The notes under the pieces: generated by a model
The model's database searches: none
What the model saw: only the letters and a program-made list of their open reading frames with translations
Told to the model about the DNA's origin: nothing
Assembly (NCBI GenBank): GCA_004017535.1
Contig: SAJS01000002.1
Location: 434,001-498,000 of the forward strand
Length of the DNA stretch: 64,000 nt
Direction: 5' to 3'
From: Mesorhizobium sp.
Lineage (GTDB): Bacteria; Pseudomonadota; Alphaproteobacteria; Rhizobiales; Rhizobiaceae
Shown: piece after piece, positions 50,744 to 59,803 of the stretch
Layout: each line of letters begins with the position of its first letter
Position numbering within the stretch: position 1 is the first letter of the stretch
Made by a program: the position numbers and the translations under genes

Positions 50744-51142
50744 AATTGCCAGCTGGCCTGTAAGCCGGGTTCTGTATGGCCCTCGCCTTGCGACGAGAAC
50801 GTGGCGGCCATTCATCTTGGGCGCATGTTGCCATGCGCCTCACGCAACCTACCCGGACGGTGGGCCGGAAACAGCCCTCGAAGGTTTCCCCTCGCACCGC
50901 CCCTATTCGGTTTTGCTCCCGGTGGGGTTTGCCGTGCCGCTCCTGTTGCCAGTCGCGCGGTGGGCTCTTACCCCACCCTTTCACCCTTGCCGCGGCAATG
51001 CCGCGGCGGTTTGCTTTCTGTGGCACTTTCCCTGGGGTCGCCCCCGCCGGCCGTTAGCCGGCACCGTGTCTCCATGGAGCCCGGACTTTCCTCACCCGCA
51101 ACCTTTCGGTTCTCGCGGGCGCGGCCGCCCGGCCAGCTGGCA
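50744..51142 (-). ncRNA. rnpB: RNase P RNA, bacterial type A
   Basis: About 400 nt on the minus strand. Both ends carry TTGCCAGCTGGCC, which pair as helix P1. The 3' part contains the conserved block complementary to TAAGCCGGGTTCTGT (50761-50775) next to the end, and the 5' part has the GAGGAAAGTCCGGGC block (complement of 51080-51094, GCCCGGACTTTCCTC). Both are hallmarks of the catalytic core. With RnpA it trims tRNA 5' leaders. A strong promoter lies immediately upstream and a T run follows the P1 3' strand. Confidence 0.95.
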
Positions 51143-51148
51143 AGCGCG

Positions 51149-51177
51149 TATAAAGGGATTCCCGCCTGAAAACGCAA
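51149..51177 (-). promoter_or_regulatory. rnpB promoter
   Basis: TTGCGT (51177-51172) and TTTATA (51154-51149) on the minus strand, 17 bp apart, place the start of transcription near 51142, exactly where the P1 helix of rnpB begins. Confidence 0.7.
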
Positions 51178-51180
51178 ACG

Positions 51181-51218
51181 AAAAAGCGCCCCGTCCCAAA
51201 TGCGCGGAGGTTTGGGGC
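51181..51218 (-). terminator. Rho-independent terminator after the transglycosylase gene
   Basis: On the minus strand GCCCCAAA and TTTGGG-AC-GGGGC pair around a CCTCCGCGCA loop and are followed by GCTTTTTCG. It lies 52 bp after the stop at 51270 and abuts the rnpB promoter, so it insulates rnpB. Confidence 0.65.
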
Positions 51219-51269
51219 AACGACGTGCGTAAAGCGCGCGCGTGCCCAAATCCGCCGCGTTGGATAGCG

Positions 51270-51971
51270 TCAGGCCGGCGAGCCCAGCGCCACCATCTGC
51301 ACCTTCACCTTGCTGCAATAGGCTGCGGAGACCGGGTTCATCCGCGTTGCTCCGTGGCCGGCATTGTATTTCAGGATCGTGCCGCAGGTGGTGCCGCCGC
51401 CGAGGTCTCGCGCCATGGCGAGGTACTTCATGCCGTATTTGATGTTGGTGTCGGGATCGAACAATCCCTTGGCCGAACCGGTATAACCCATCATGCGGGC
51501 CGTCGCCGGCTTGATCTGCATCAGGCCGATCTCGCCGGCGCCGCCGACCATGTTCGGCCGATAGTTGCTTTCGATCTTGATGACGGCCTTGGCCAGCGAC
51601 ACCGGCACGCCATAGCTCGCGGCATAACGGGCGATGATCGCCGAATACTGGCCGTCGCCGGCTGCAGCGGGCGTCGCCACGGCGACCCTGCCGCGAGGGA
51701 TAGAGGCCGTTGTGGTGAGATCGACAGCCTTTCCGCCGCGCCTTGCGCGTTTCGCCGTCGATTTTGTCACCCTGGTTGCGGCGGCCTTCTGAACCCTTGC
51801 CGGAGCAGCCCGCGCGGTTTTTGCCGTCTTGGGGGCTGAGGCGGCCTTTGGGGTCACGGCTACGAAGCCGTTGTCCGCCCTGGGGCTCAACGGGGCACTG
51901 TTGGCCTGGTTGAAGGCAAAACTCATCACTCCGGCAGCAACGGCTGCCGCTACAACGGTCAATTTTTGCAT
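51270..51971 (-). CDS. Lytic transglycosylase, SLT domain
   Basis: A 233-residue exported protein. A signal peptide covers residues 1-25 (cut near NSA-PLS), a basic Ala/Lys/Arg-rich linker covers about 35-105, and the SLT domain follows. The catalytic Glu is E134 in KIESNYRP; GLMQIKPATARMMGY and YNAGHG are the other family motifs. It cleaves MurNAc-GlcNAc bonds, forming 1,6-anhydro ends, in the periplasm. The basic linker could bind anionic polymers. Stand-alone gene with its own terminator. Confidence 0.9.
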   Translation of the reverse strand: MQKLTVVAAAVAAGVMSFAFNQANSAPLSPRADNGFVAVTPKAASAPKTAKTARAAPARVQKAAATRVTKSTAKRARRGGKAVDLTTTASIPRGRVAVATPAAAGDGQYSAIIARYAASYGVPVSLAKAVIKIESNYRPNMVGGAGEIGLMQIKPATARMMGYTGSAKGLFDPDTNIKYGMKYLAMARDLGGGTTCGTILKYNAGHGATRMNPVSAAYCSKVKVQMVALGSPA

Positions 51972-52156
51972 GTAGTCCTGTTCTGTTAGAGCTGCACGAA
52001 GAACTTCGCACAGTTAGGTCAACTCAACATCGGGTGCCTTGGGGGGATAGACGCCCGACAACTTGCGCAAGGGGCATTTGCAGGCGGAATTGGCGGCAAT
52101 GAAGGCGGCGCAATTCACTTTGAGTGACAGATTGTAATTTAAGGATCCCGGCGCAA

Positions 52157-52924
52157 CTATTTGACGGGAGTTGCCTTTACGGAAGCCAGGAGCCTCTGCA
52201 GCGTGCGGATCGTCGAATTGTCCGCCACGCCGTCGACCAGCCGCCGGCGGAAATGTCGCTGGAAGGCCGCCACCACGATTTCCGTCTGCCGGTCATAGAC
52301 ACCCGATATCTCAACACCGTAGCCATAGAGCGCCAGCATCGATTGCAGCGCCTCGACATCCGAGCCGGCATCGCCGGCCTTCAGCGCAGCGCCCGCCTTT
52401 ATCGACGCCGCCGGCACGAGATGTCCGATACCGGCCGCGAACAGCGCCTTCCAGGGGAATTTCTCGCCTGGATCGACCTTGCGGCCCGGCGCCACGTCCG
52501 AATGGGCGAGCACCCTTGCCGCGGAAATGGAATGGCGTTCCACGATACCCGCGCACAACTCGATCACGGCGCCGATCTGCCGCCGGGGGAAGGCCTTGTA
52601 GCCCAGCGTGTGCCCGGGATTGACGATCTCGATGCCGACCGAGCAGGAGTTGATGTCGGTTCGCCCGCGCCAGGAACTCTTGCCGGCATGCCAGGCGCGA
52701 TCGCTCTCGCGCACCATTTGCACGATACGACCATCCTCATGAACGAGGTAGTGCGAGGATACCTCGCTCGCCGGGTCGCACAGCCACGCCTCGGCGCCGG
52801 CACCGCTTGCCATACCGGTATAGTGCAGCACGATCATATCGGGCCGGAGCGTCTCGCGGCGCGGGCCGAAATTGGGCGAGACCCGGACCTCCGCCTCTGG
52901 ATGGTCGGGCAGAAAACCGCTCAT
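52157..52924 (-). CDS. N-acetylmuramoyl-L-alanine amidase (AmiD-like) with a peptidoglycan-binding domain
   Basis: A 255-residue protein: Amidase_2 domain (about 28-165) and C-terminal PG_binding_1 domain (about 180-250, GSDVEALQSMLALYGYGVEISGVYD). Zinc ligands are in IVLHYTGM and LAHSDVAPGRK; VGIEIVNPG is also typical. There is no signal peptide, so it may act on recycled muropeptides in the cytoplasm (AmpD-like) or need another export route. Its ATG overlaps the stop of the DjlA-like gene by 4 bp. Confidence 0.9.
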   Translation of the reverse strand: MSGFLPDHPEAEVRVSPNFGPRRETLRPDMIVLHYTGMASGAGAEAWLCDPASEVSSHYLVHEDGRIVQMVRESDRAWHAGKSSWRGRTDINSCSVGIEIVNPGHTLGYKAFPRRQIGAVIELCAGIVERHSISAARVLAHSDVAPGRKVDPGEKFPWKALFAAGIGHLVPAASIKAGAALKAGDAGSDVEALQSMLALYGYGVEISGVYDRQTEIVVAAFQRHFRRRLVDGVADNSTIRTLQRLLASVKATPVK

Positions 52925-53640
52925 GCGTGCCTGAGGCCCCGCTCGATCATCTCATAGGCGGCGTTGATCGCGGCGACCCTGGTCGTGGCGATCTTGATGA
53001 ATTCCTGCGGCAAGCCGCGCGCGATCAGCCGGTCGGGATGATTGTCCGAGATCAGCTTGCGATAGCGTTTCCTGATCTCCTCGAACGGCCTGCCCCGCTC
53101 GATCCCCAGTACGACATAGGGATCGGCGGCGCCAAGATCGACGTGCCTGGATAGGATCGCCTCGTAATGCGCCTCGTCAATCTGAAAAATCTCCGCGATC
53201 CGATGCAGGAATTGCCCTTCCTGCTCGTGGATGAGGCCATCCGCCTTGGCGATGTGGAACAACCCGTCGAGTATGTCTTCCAGCATCATGCAATTTGCAT
53301 GGCCGGAGCCGCAGAGTTGCGCCATGCGCTGGGCGTAGATCTCGAAGCCGGCGACATCCTGCTTGGCGATGTCGTAAAGCCGCGCCACGTTGCGTGTCTC
53401 GCTCGGCGGCACCTCGAAGATTTCCTGGAAGGCGCGCACCTCGTCCTGGGTGACGATGCCGTCTGCCTTGGCCATCTTGGCGGAGAGCGCGATCATGGCC
53501 ACCGAGAAGGCAACGCGCCGGCGCAGGTCCGGATCCCCGGAAAACACGGTGCGTACGGCTTCCACGACATCCGCGATGCCCGAGGACGCCGACGACGAAA
53601 CACGAGCGATGAAGTCGCCAAGGCGGTCCCAAATCGACAT
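52921..53640 (-). CDS. DjlA-like J-domain protein with a TerB-type domain
   Basis: A 239-residue protein: TerB-like helical domain at about 40-165 with two acidic KADG motifs (KMAKADGIVTQDE and HIAKADGLIHEQE), then a J domain at about 172-235 with H201-P-D203. It would stimulate DnaK. The start at 53640 (MSIWDRLG) is preferred over one 12 codons upstream. Unlike E. coli DjlA it has no obvious N-terminal membrane helix. Coupled to the amidase gene by an ATGA overlap. Confidence 0.88.
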   Translation of the reverse strand: MSIWDRLGDFIARVSSSASSGIADVVEAVRTVFSGDPDLRRRVAFSVAMIALSAKMAKADGIVTQDEVRAFQEIFEVPPSETRNVARLYDIAKQDVAGFEIYAQRMAQLCGSGHANCMMLEDILDGLFHIAKADGLIHEQEGQFLHRIAEIFQIDEAHYEAILSRHVDLGAADPYVVLGIERGRPFEEIRKRYRKLISDNHPDRLIARGLPQEFIKIATTRVAAINAAYEMIERGLRHA

Positions 53641-53725
53641 GCCGGCTTCATAGAGCGAACCGGGCGGTTCTATCAAGCCTGGACAATGCCGCAGGTGATC
53701 GGTGATTTTGGGAACGAAGGGGCAA

Positions 53726-53754
53726 AAGGAAGGCCGGCAATGCCGGCCTTCCTT
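53726..53754 (-). terminator. Terminator after the small lipoprotein gene
   Basis: A 14-bp perfect inverted repeat (AAGGAAGGCCGGCA and its complement) almost without a loop, followed on the minus strand by TTTTGCC. It is 19 bp after the stop at 53773. Confidence 0.65.
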
Positions 53755-53772
53755 GATTCTATTGGTCGGCTC

Positions 53773-53979
53773 TTACTGCGCGGGCGCGGCAGGAGCCGGT
53801 TTTGTTGCCGGAGCCGGTTCGGCGGGCTTCGAAGCGTCGGGCGAGGCCGGCTTCATCGGCTGCTCGGCGGCCGGCGGATTGGTGCTCTGGGTGGTGGTCT
53901 TATCGGTGCCACTGTCGCTGCAAGCCGCGACCCCCAGCAGGGCGAGCGCCGAAACAGACGCCAGAATGAGCTTCTTCAT
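53773..53979 (-). CDS. Small proline/alanine-rich lipoprotein
   Basis: A 68-residue predicted lipoprotein. The signal peptide MKKLILASVSALALLGVAAC ends in a lipobox with Cys20. The rest is low-complexity Ser, Thr, Pro, Ala and Lys (PAEPAPATKPAPAAPAQ) and likely disordered. AAGGAGAG precedes the ATG. A hairpin at 54001-54020 lies in the leader. I recognise no function; such lipoproteins are common in Mesorhizobium. Confidence 0.75.
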   Translation of the reverse strand: MKKLILASVSALALLGVAACSDSGTDKTTTQSTNPPAAEQPMKPASPDASKPAEPAPATKPAPAAPAQ

Positions 53980-54000
53980 GATATCTCTCCTTCAACAGAA

Positions 54001-54020
54001 CGCTCACGTTTCAGTGAGCG
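54001..54020. promoter_or_regulatory. Hairpin or palindrome in the lipoprotein leader
   Basis: CGCTCAC and GTGAGCG pair around GTTTCA. It ends 21 bp before the lipoprotein start codon, just upstream of its ribosome-binding site, so it may be an mRNA structure or an operator. Confidence 0.4.
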
Positions 54021-54157
54021 GTCGCACGGGAAATGCATCAGCAGGCTCGCCGGTTTCGTAACGTTGCATTTCGATATGTAACATCAACTTGCAATTGCTG
54101 GCGGGGAAATCCCGAACTAACAGAACATGCGCACGCAGACATGGGTGGACAAGCAGA

Positions 54158-57100
54158 ATGCCGGCAGCCGCGGAAACACGAAAATGGGATTTTTGGATCG
54201 ACCGCGGCGGCACTTTCACCGACATCATCGGCCGTGATCCGCAAGGCCGGCTGCACCCTCGAAAACTCCTGTCCGATAATCCCGAGGCCTATGCGGACGC
54301 CGCCATCCAGGGCATCCGCGACCTGCTGGGTCTGAAAGCCGGCGCCGCCATTTCCGCCGACGCGATCGGCGACGTCAAAATGGGCACGACCGTCGCCACC
54401 AATGCGCTGCTCGAGCGCAAGGGCGACCGCGTGCTGCTGCTCATCAGCAAGGGTTTTCGCGACGCATTGCGCATCGCCTATCAGGCGCGGCCGGATATCT
54501 TCGCCAAGGAGATCATCCTGCCCGAGCAGCTCTACGAGCGGGTGATCGAGGTCGATGAACGCGTGCGCGCCGACGGCTGCGTCGAGCGTCTGCTCGACAT
54601 CGCGGCCTGCCGCCCGGCGATCGAGCAGGCCAGGGCCGATGGCATCGACGCTGTCGCCATCGTCTTCATGCATGCCTGGAAATACCCGGACCACGAAAGG
54701 GCCGTGGCAAAAGTCTGCCGCAAGATCGGCTTCAGCCAGATTTCAGTCAGCCACGAGGTCTCGCCGCTGATCAAGCTGGTCGGCCGCGGCGACACCACCG
54801 TGGTGGACGCCTACCTGTCGCCGATCCTGTCGCGCTATGTGCAACGGGTGGCGGGCGAGCTGGGCGCCGGGCCGCGGCTGATGTTCATGATGTCGTCGGG
54901 CGGCCTCACCGCCGCCGATATGTTCCAGGGCAAGGACGCCCTGCTATCCGGCCCGGCCGGCGGCGTCGTCGGCATGGTCGAGACGGCGAAGCTCGCCGGC
55001 TTTGAGAAAGTCATCGGCTTCGACATGGGCGGCACTTCGACCGACGTCGCTCATTACGACGGCGAATACGAACGCGCCTTCGACACCGAGGTGGCCGGCG
55101 TACGCATCCGCGCGCCGATGATGCGCATCCACACCGTCGCCGCCGGCGGCGGCTCGATCCTGCATTACGAGGCGGGACGCTTTCGCGTCGGCCCGGATTC
55201 GGCCGGCGCCAATCCCGGCCCCGCCGCCTACCGGCGCGGCGGCTCGCTCGCCGTCACCGACGCCAATGTCATGCTCGGCAAATTGCAGCCCGACTTCTTC
55301 CCGACGATTTTCGGCGCCGGCCAGGACCGGCCGCTCGACGCCGGCGCGGTTCGCGAGAAATTCGTGGCACTTGCCGCCCAGATCGGCGACGGCCGTTCGC
55401 CCGAGGCGGTCGCCGAAGGCTTTGTTACCATCGCCGTCGAGAACATGGCCAACGCCATCAAGAAGATCTCGGTGCAGCGCGGCTATGATGTCACGGAATA
55501 TCTGCTCAACTGTTTCGGCGGCGCCGGCGGCCAGCACGCCTGCCTTGTCGCCGACGCGCTCGGCATGGAAGCGGTGCTGATCCATCCCTTTTCCGGCCTG
55601 CTTTCCGCTTACGGCATCGGCCTCTCGTCCGTCTTCGCCTCGCGCCAGCAGGGCCTGCTGCAGCCGCTTGCCGAGGAATCGCGCACCGCGATCGAGGCGC
55701 TTATCGCGGCCTTGCGCCGCGAGGTCGTCGCCGAACTCGGCGAACAGGGCATTGCCGAGGAGGCGCTTGCGACGAGGCCCGTGCTGCATGTCCGCTACGA
55801 CGGCACCGACACGGCCCTGCCAGTGAATTTCGAGCAGGGCTCGATCTTCCGCGCCAGAAGCGATTTTGAGGCCGCGCACAGGGCGCAGTTCGGATTCGTC
55901 TATGAAGACAAGCCGATCGTCGTGGAAACCGTCGCCGTCGAAGGCATGGAGGCCACTCGACAGGACAAGGCTGAAACCTCCGCCCCTGACGGAGCGGCAG
56001 GAGTCGAGCCCAAGCCTTCGGAAAGCCGGCGCATCTATACCGAGGGCCGCTGGCACGAGGCCGGCATCTATCGCCGTGAAAACCTGAGGCCATCCAACAC
56101 GGTCGCCGGACCCGCGCTGATCATCGAGCCGAACCAGACCATTGTCGTCGAGCCCGGCTGGCAGGCCGATATCACCGGTCTCAATCACGTCGTGATCCGC
56201 CGCACGGAACGGAAAGCGCGTGCCGCGGCGCTCGGCACCGAGGCCGATCCTGTGATGCTGGAGGTGTTCAACAACCTCTTCATGTCGATCGCCGAGCAGA
56301 TGGGCGTGACGCTGCAGAACACCGCCTATTCGGTGAACATCAAGGAGCGGCTCGATTTCTCCTGCGCCGTGTTCGACCGCCATGGCGCGCTGGTCGCCAA
56401 CGCGCCGCACATGCCGGTGCATCTGGGCTCCATGGACCGTTCCGTCGAAACCGTCATCCGCCTGAATTCCGGCGACATCCATGCGGGCGACGTCTTCGCG
56501 CTCAACGCGCCCTACAATGGCGGCACGCATCTGCCCGACATCACGGTGGTGACGCCTGTCTTCGACGATGCGCGCAGCGAGATCCTGTTCTGGGCGGCCT
56601 CGCGCGGGCACCACGCCGATGTCGGCGGCACCGCGCCGGGCTCGATGACGCCTTTGGCGACAACGGTCGATGAGGAAGGCGTGCTGTTCGACAATTTCCG
56701 CATCGTCGATCGCGGCCGCTTCCGCGAGAAGGAGCTGGAGACGCTGCTGACCGACCATCCCTACCCCGCTCGCAACCCAACTCAGAACATCGCCGACCTA
56801 AAGGCGCAGATCGCCGCCAACGAGAAGGGCGTGGCGGAACTGCGCAAGATGGTCGCGCATTTCGGCCTCGATGTCGTCGAGGCCTATATGGGCCATGTCC
56901 AGGACAATGCCGCCGAGAGCGTGCGCCGCGTGATCGAGCGGCTCCCCGACAGCGCGGCCTACGAATACCCGACCGACACCGGCCAGGTGATCAGGGTTAA
57001 GATCACCGTCGACCGGCAAAAGCGCGAGGCGACCGTCGATTTCACCGGCACCTCACCGGTCATGAAGAACAATTTCAACGCGCCGGAGCCGGTCGCCCGC

Positions 57101-57790
57101 GCCGCCGTGCTTTATGCCTTCCGCGTAATGGTCGAGGACATGATCCCGATGAATGCCGGGTGCCTCAGGCCGATCAACATCGTCATCCCCGACGGCTCGA
57201 TGCTGAAGCCAGCCTACCCTGCCGCCGTCGTCGCCGGCAATGTCGAGACCTCGCAACATGTCACCAATGCGCTGTTCGGCGCGATGGGCGCCATGGCCAA
57301 CGCGCAAGGCACGATGAACAACCTCACCTTCGGCAACAAGAAATACCAGTATTACGAGACGATCTGCTCCGGCTCGCCGGCCGGCCGGATGAATTCGGGA
57401 CGCGGCTTTGCCGGCACCTCCGGCGTTCACACCCACATGACCAACTCGCGCCTCACCGACCCAGAGGTGCTGGAACTGCGCTTCCCCGTCGTGCTGGAAG
57501 ATTTCCACATCCGCGAGGGCTCTGGCGGCAAGGGCAAGTGGAATGCCGGCGACGGCACCAGGCGCACCATCCGCTTCCTCGAAACGATGGAATGCGCGAT
57601 CCTGTCCTCGCACCGCAACCGGCCGCCCCAGGGCCTCGAAGGCGGCGGCGATGGCGAGGCCGGCTCGACCAAGGTCAGGCGCAAGGATGGCTCGATCGAC
57701 GTCCTGAAGGCCTGCGACCAGACCACGCTCGATGCCAGTGAAGCCGTCATCGTCACCACGCCGACACCTGGGGCGTTCGGCAAAGCGTAA
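54158..57790 (+). CDS. 5-oxoprolinase (HyuA-HyuB fusion)
   Basis: A 1210-residue protein. The N-terminal HyuA half (about 1-690) starts [16 protein letters not shown] and has the ASKHA phosphate motifs [16 protein letters not shown] and [16 protein letters not shown]; the HyuB half (about 715-1205) has [35 protein letters not shown]. The full-length fusion fits ATP-dependent 5-oxoprolinase, which opens 5-oxoproline to glutamate, rather than a two-subunit hydantoinase. The start at 54158 (MPAAAETRK) is preferred to 54089. An acetone-carboxylase-like role is less likely. Stand-alone gene. Confidence 0.9.
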   Translation: MPAAAETRKWDFWIDRGGTFTDIIGRDPQGRLHPRKLLSDNPEAYADAAIQGIRDLLGLKAGAAISADAIGDVKMGTTVATNALLERKGDRVLLLISKGFRDALRIAYQARPDIFAKEIILPEQLYERVIEVDERVRADGCVERLLDIAACRPAIEQARADGIDAVAIVFMHAWKYPDHERAVAKVCRKIGFSQISVSHEVSPLIKLVGRGDTTVVDAYLSPILSRYVQRVAGELGAGPRLMFMMSSGGLTAADMFQGKDALLSGPAGGVVGMVETAKLAGFEKVIGFDMGGTSTDVAHYDGEYERAFDTEVAGVRIRAPMMRIHTVAAGGGSILHYEAGRFRVGPDSAGANPGPAAYRRGGSLAVTDANVMLGKLQPDFFPTIFGAGQDRPLDAGAVREKFVALAAQIGDGRSPEAVAEGFVTIAVENMANAIKKISVQRGYDVTEYLLNCFGGAGGQHACLVADALGMEAVLIHPFSGLLSAYGIGLSSVFASRQQGLLQPLAEESRTAIEALIAALRREVVAELGEQGIAEEALATRPVLHVRYDGTDTALPVNFEQGSIFRARSDFEAAHRAQFGFVYEDKPIVVETVAVEGMEATRQDKAETSAPDGAAGVEPKPSESRRIYTEGRWHEAGIYRRENLRPSNTVAGPALIIEPNQTIVVEPGWQADITGLNHVVIRRTERKARAAALGTEADPVMLEVFNNLFMSIAEQMGVTLQNTAYSVNIKERLDFSCAVFDRHGALVANAPHMPVHLGSMDRSVETVIRLNSGDIHAGDVFALNAPYNGGTHLPDITVVTPVFDDARSEILFWAASRGHHADVGGTAPGSMTPLATTVDEEGVLFDNFRIVDRGRFREKELETLLTDHPYPARNPTQNIADLKAQIAANEKGVAELRKMVAHFGLDVVEAYMGHVQDNAAESVRRVIERLPDSAAYEYPTDTGQVIRVKITVDRQKREATVDFTGTSPVMKNNFNAPEPVARAAVLYAFRVMVEDMIPMNAGCLRPINIVIPDGSMLKPAYPAAVVAGNVETSQHVTNALFGAMGAMANAQGTMNNLTFGNKKYQYYETICSGSPAGRMNSGRGFAGTSGVHTHMTNSRLTDPEVLELRFPVVLEDFHIREGSGGKGKWNAGDGTRRTIRFLETMECAILSSHRNRPPQGLEGGGDGEAGSTKVRRKDGSIDVLKACDQTTLDASEAVIVTTPTPGAFGKA

Positions 57791-57796
57791 GAATTC

Positions 57797-57825
57797 GTGA
57801 CAGCCTGCCGTCAAAAGGCTGTCAC
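57797..57825 (+). terminator. Hairpin after 5-oxoprolinase
   Basis: GTGACAGCCT and AGGCTGTCAC form a perfect 10-bp stem around a 9-nt loop, 6 bp after the stop. No T tract follows. Its right arm is also the central PHO half-site. Confidence 0.4.
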
Positions 57826-57836
57826 CTGCCTGTCAT
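57808..57836 (+). promoter_or_regulatory. Tandem PHO box upstream of btaAB
   Basis: CTGTCAC-CTGC-CTGTCAT (57819-57836) is an almost perfect PhoB site of two 7-bp half-sites with a 4-bp spacer. A third, weaker half-site CCGTCAA is at 57808-57814, in the same 11-bp phase. It lies 48 bp upstream of the btaA ATG. Phosphate-starvation control of betaine-lipid synthesis is established in rhizobia. Confidence 0.85.
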
Positions 57837-57884
57837 GACGCTGCGCTACCCGCTTGCGCCAACGCAAACGGGAATCATCTTTCC

Positions 57885-59132
57885 ATGTCGGACGTATCCG
57901 GAGAACTCGTTTATCGTCGAGGCAAGGAAGTCGGAAAGGCCGTCTACCAGAACCGTGCATTGTCGAAGGACGGCATTTCCGAGCGGCTCTTCGCCTTCCT
58001 GTTCTCCGGTCTGGTCTATCCGCAGATCTGGGAAGACCCGGATGTCGACATGGAGGCCATGCAGCTCGGCGCCGGTCATCGCGTCGTCACGATCGCCTCG
58101 GGCGGCTGCAACATCCTGGCTTACCTGACCCGCTCGCCGGCTAGGATCGACGCCATCGATCTCAACGCCGCGCACATCGCGCTGAACCGCATGAAGCTGG
58201 AAGCGGTGCGCCATCTGCCGTCGCAAGGCGACCTGTTCCGCTTCTTCGGCGCCGCCGACACCAGCCACAATTCCGATGCCTATGATCGCTTCATCGCGCC
58301 GCATCTCGATGCGGTCAGCCGCCACTACTGGGAGCGCCGCAACTGGCGCGGCCGCCGCCGCATCTCGGTCTTCGACCGCAACTTCTACCAGACCGGCCTG
58401 CTCGGGCTTTTCATCGCCATGGGCCATCGCGTCGGCAAGCTGCTTGGCGTCGACCCGGCCGGCATCATGAAGGCGCAGAATATCGGCGAGCAGCGCCGCT
58501 TCTTCAACGAGGAACTGGCGCCGGTCTTCGACAAGAAGCTGCTGCGCTGGGCGACCTCGCGCAAGGCTTCGCTGTTCGGCCTCGGCATCCCGCCGGCGCA
58601 GTACGACTCGCTGATCACCTCCGGCGACGGCTCGATGGCAAGCGTGCTCAAGGCGCGGCTGGAAAAGCTCGCTTGCGACTTCCCGCTGAGGAACAATTAT
58701 TTCGCGTGGCAGGCCTTCGCCCGCCGCTATCCGCAGCCTGGCGAGGCGGCGCTGCCAGCCTATCTGGAACAGCGCAATTACAAGACGATCCGCGACAACA
58801 TCGACCGCGTCGCCATCCACCACGCCAACCTGATCAAGTTCCTGGCCGCCAAGGACGCCGGCAGCGTCGACCGTTTCGTGCTGCTCGACGCGCAGGACTG
58901 GATGACCGACGACCTGCTCAACGCGCTGTGGACCGAGATCACCCGTACAGCTTCGGTTGGCGCTCGTGTCATCTTCCGCACCGCGGCAGAACCCAGCCTG
59001 CTGCCTGGCCGCGTCTCCAGCTCGCTGCTCGACCAATGGATCTACGAGGCCGACGCCTCGCGCGAGTTCTCGGCAAAAGACCGCTCGGCGATCTATGGCG
59101 GCTTCCACCTCTATGTGAAGCGCGCCGCATGA
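57885..59132 (+). CDS. btaA: BtaA: SAM:diacylglycerol 3-amino-3-carboxypropyltransferase
   Basis: A 415-residue protein of the BtaA (DUF3419) family: FSGLVYPQIWEDPDVDMEAM, ITIASGGCNILAYLTRSP (SAM loop) and DLNAAHIALNRMKL are characteristic. It transfers the aminocarboxypropyl group of SAM to diacylglycerol, the first step to the phosphorus-free lipid DGTS. It acts at the inner membrane. The next gene overlaps by ATGA, and a PHO box is upstream, so the pair is a phosphate-starvation operon. Confidence 0.95.
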   Translation: MSDVSGELVYRRGKEVGKAVYQNRALSKDGISERLFAFLFSGLVYPQIWEDPDVDMEAMQLGAGHRVVTIASGGCNILAYLTRSPARIDAIDLNAAHIALNRMKLEAVRHLPSQGDLFRFFGAADTSHNSDAYDRFIAPHLDAVSRHYWERRNWRGRRRISVFDRNFYQTGLLGLFIAMGHRVGKLLGVDPAGIMKAQNIGEQRRFFNEELAPVFDKKLLRWATSRKASLFGLGIPPAQYDSLITSGDGSMASVLKARLEKLACDFPLRNNYFAWQAFARRYPQPGEAALPAYLEQRNYKTIRDNIDRVAIHHANLIKFLAAKDAGSVDRFVLLDAQDWMTDDLLNALWTEITRTASVGARVIFRTAAEPSLLPGRVSSSLLDQWIYEADASREFSAKDRSAIYGGFHLYVKRAA

Positions 59133-59794
59133 GCACGACGGAGCTGCCGGCCAGCCATGCCGAACTGATGGACGGCGTCTACCGCTGGCAGCGCCATATC
59201 TACGACCTCACCCGCAAATACTACCTGCTCGGCCGCGACCGGCTGATCGACGGGCTGGACGTGCCGCAGGGCGGCACCGTGCTGGAGCTCGGCTGCGGAA
59301 CTGGCCGCAACATCGTGCTTGCCGTCCGCCACTATCCCAACGCTCACTTCTTCGGCCTCGATATCTCGGCCGAGATGTTGGAGACGGCCAATGCCGCCAT
59401 CGCTCGCGAAGGTCTCTCCGGCAAGGTCAAACTGGCGCGCGGCGACGCCACCGATTTCGACGCCAAGGCGTTGTTCGGCGTCGAGCATTTCGACCGCGTC
59501 TTCGTGTCCTATTCGCTGTCGATGATTCCCGGCTGGGAGAAGACGGTATCGGCGGCGCTTGCCGCGCTCGCCCCTGGCGGCTCGCTGCACGTCGTCGATT
59601 TCGGCCAGCAGGAAGGCCTGCCAAAATGGTTCCGCGCGCTCTTGCGCGGCTGGCTGCGGAAATTCCATGTTTCACCGCGCGCCCCGCTGCGCGACGTGCT
59701 TGAATCGGAATCCGAGCGCGCCGGCGCGACTTTTCGGTTCAGAACGCTTTATCGCGGCTATGCATATCTGGGCGTGATCGGATCCTCCAAATAG
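59129..59794 (+). CDS. btaB: BtaB: SAM-dependent N-methyltransferase for DGTS
   Basis: A 221-residue class I methyltransferase. VLELGCGTGRNIVLAVRHYP is the SAM loop near residue 50, followed by FGLDISAEMLETA and LARGDATDF. Next to btaA it must be BtaB, which adds three methyl groups to diacylglyceryl-homoserine. Start and btaA stop overlap by 4 bp. Confidence 0.94.
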   Translation: MSTTELPASHAELMDGVYRWQRHIYDLTRKYYLLGRDRLIDGLDVPQGGTVLELGCGTGRNIVLAVRHYPNAHFFGLDISAEMLETANAAIAREGLSGKVKLARGDATDFDAKALFGVEHFDRVFVSYSLSMIPGWEKTVSAALAALAPGGSLHVVDFGQQEGLPKWFRALLRGWLRKFHVSPRAPLRDVLESESERAGATFRFRTLYRGYAYLGVIGSSK

Positions 59795-59803
59795 CAAGCG
59801 CTA

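Noticed and set aside
54944..56758. A 604-codon minus-strand open frame opposite the 5-oxoprolinase gene
   Set aside because: Antisense shadow; the plus-strand gene has clear family motifs throughout.
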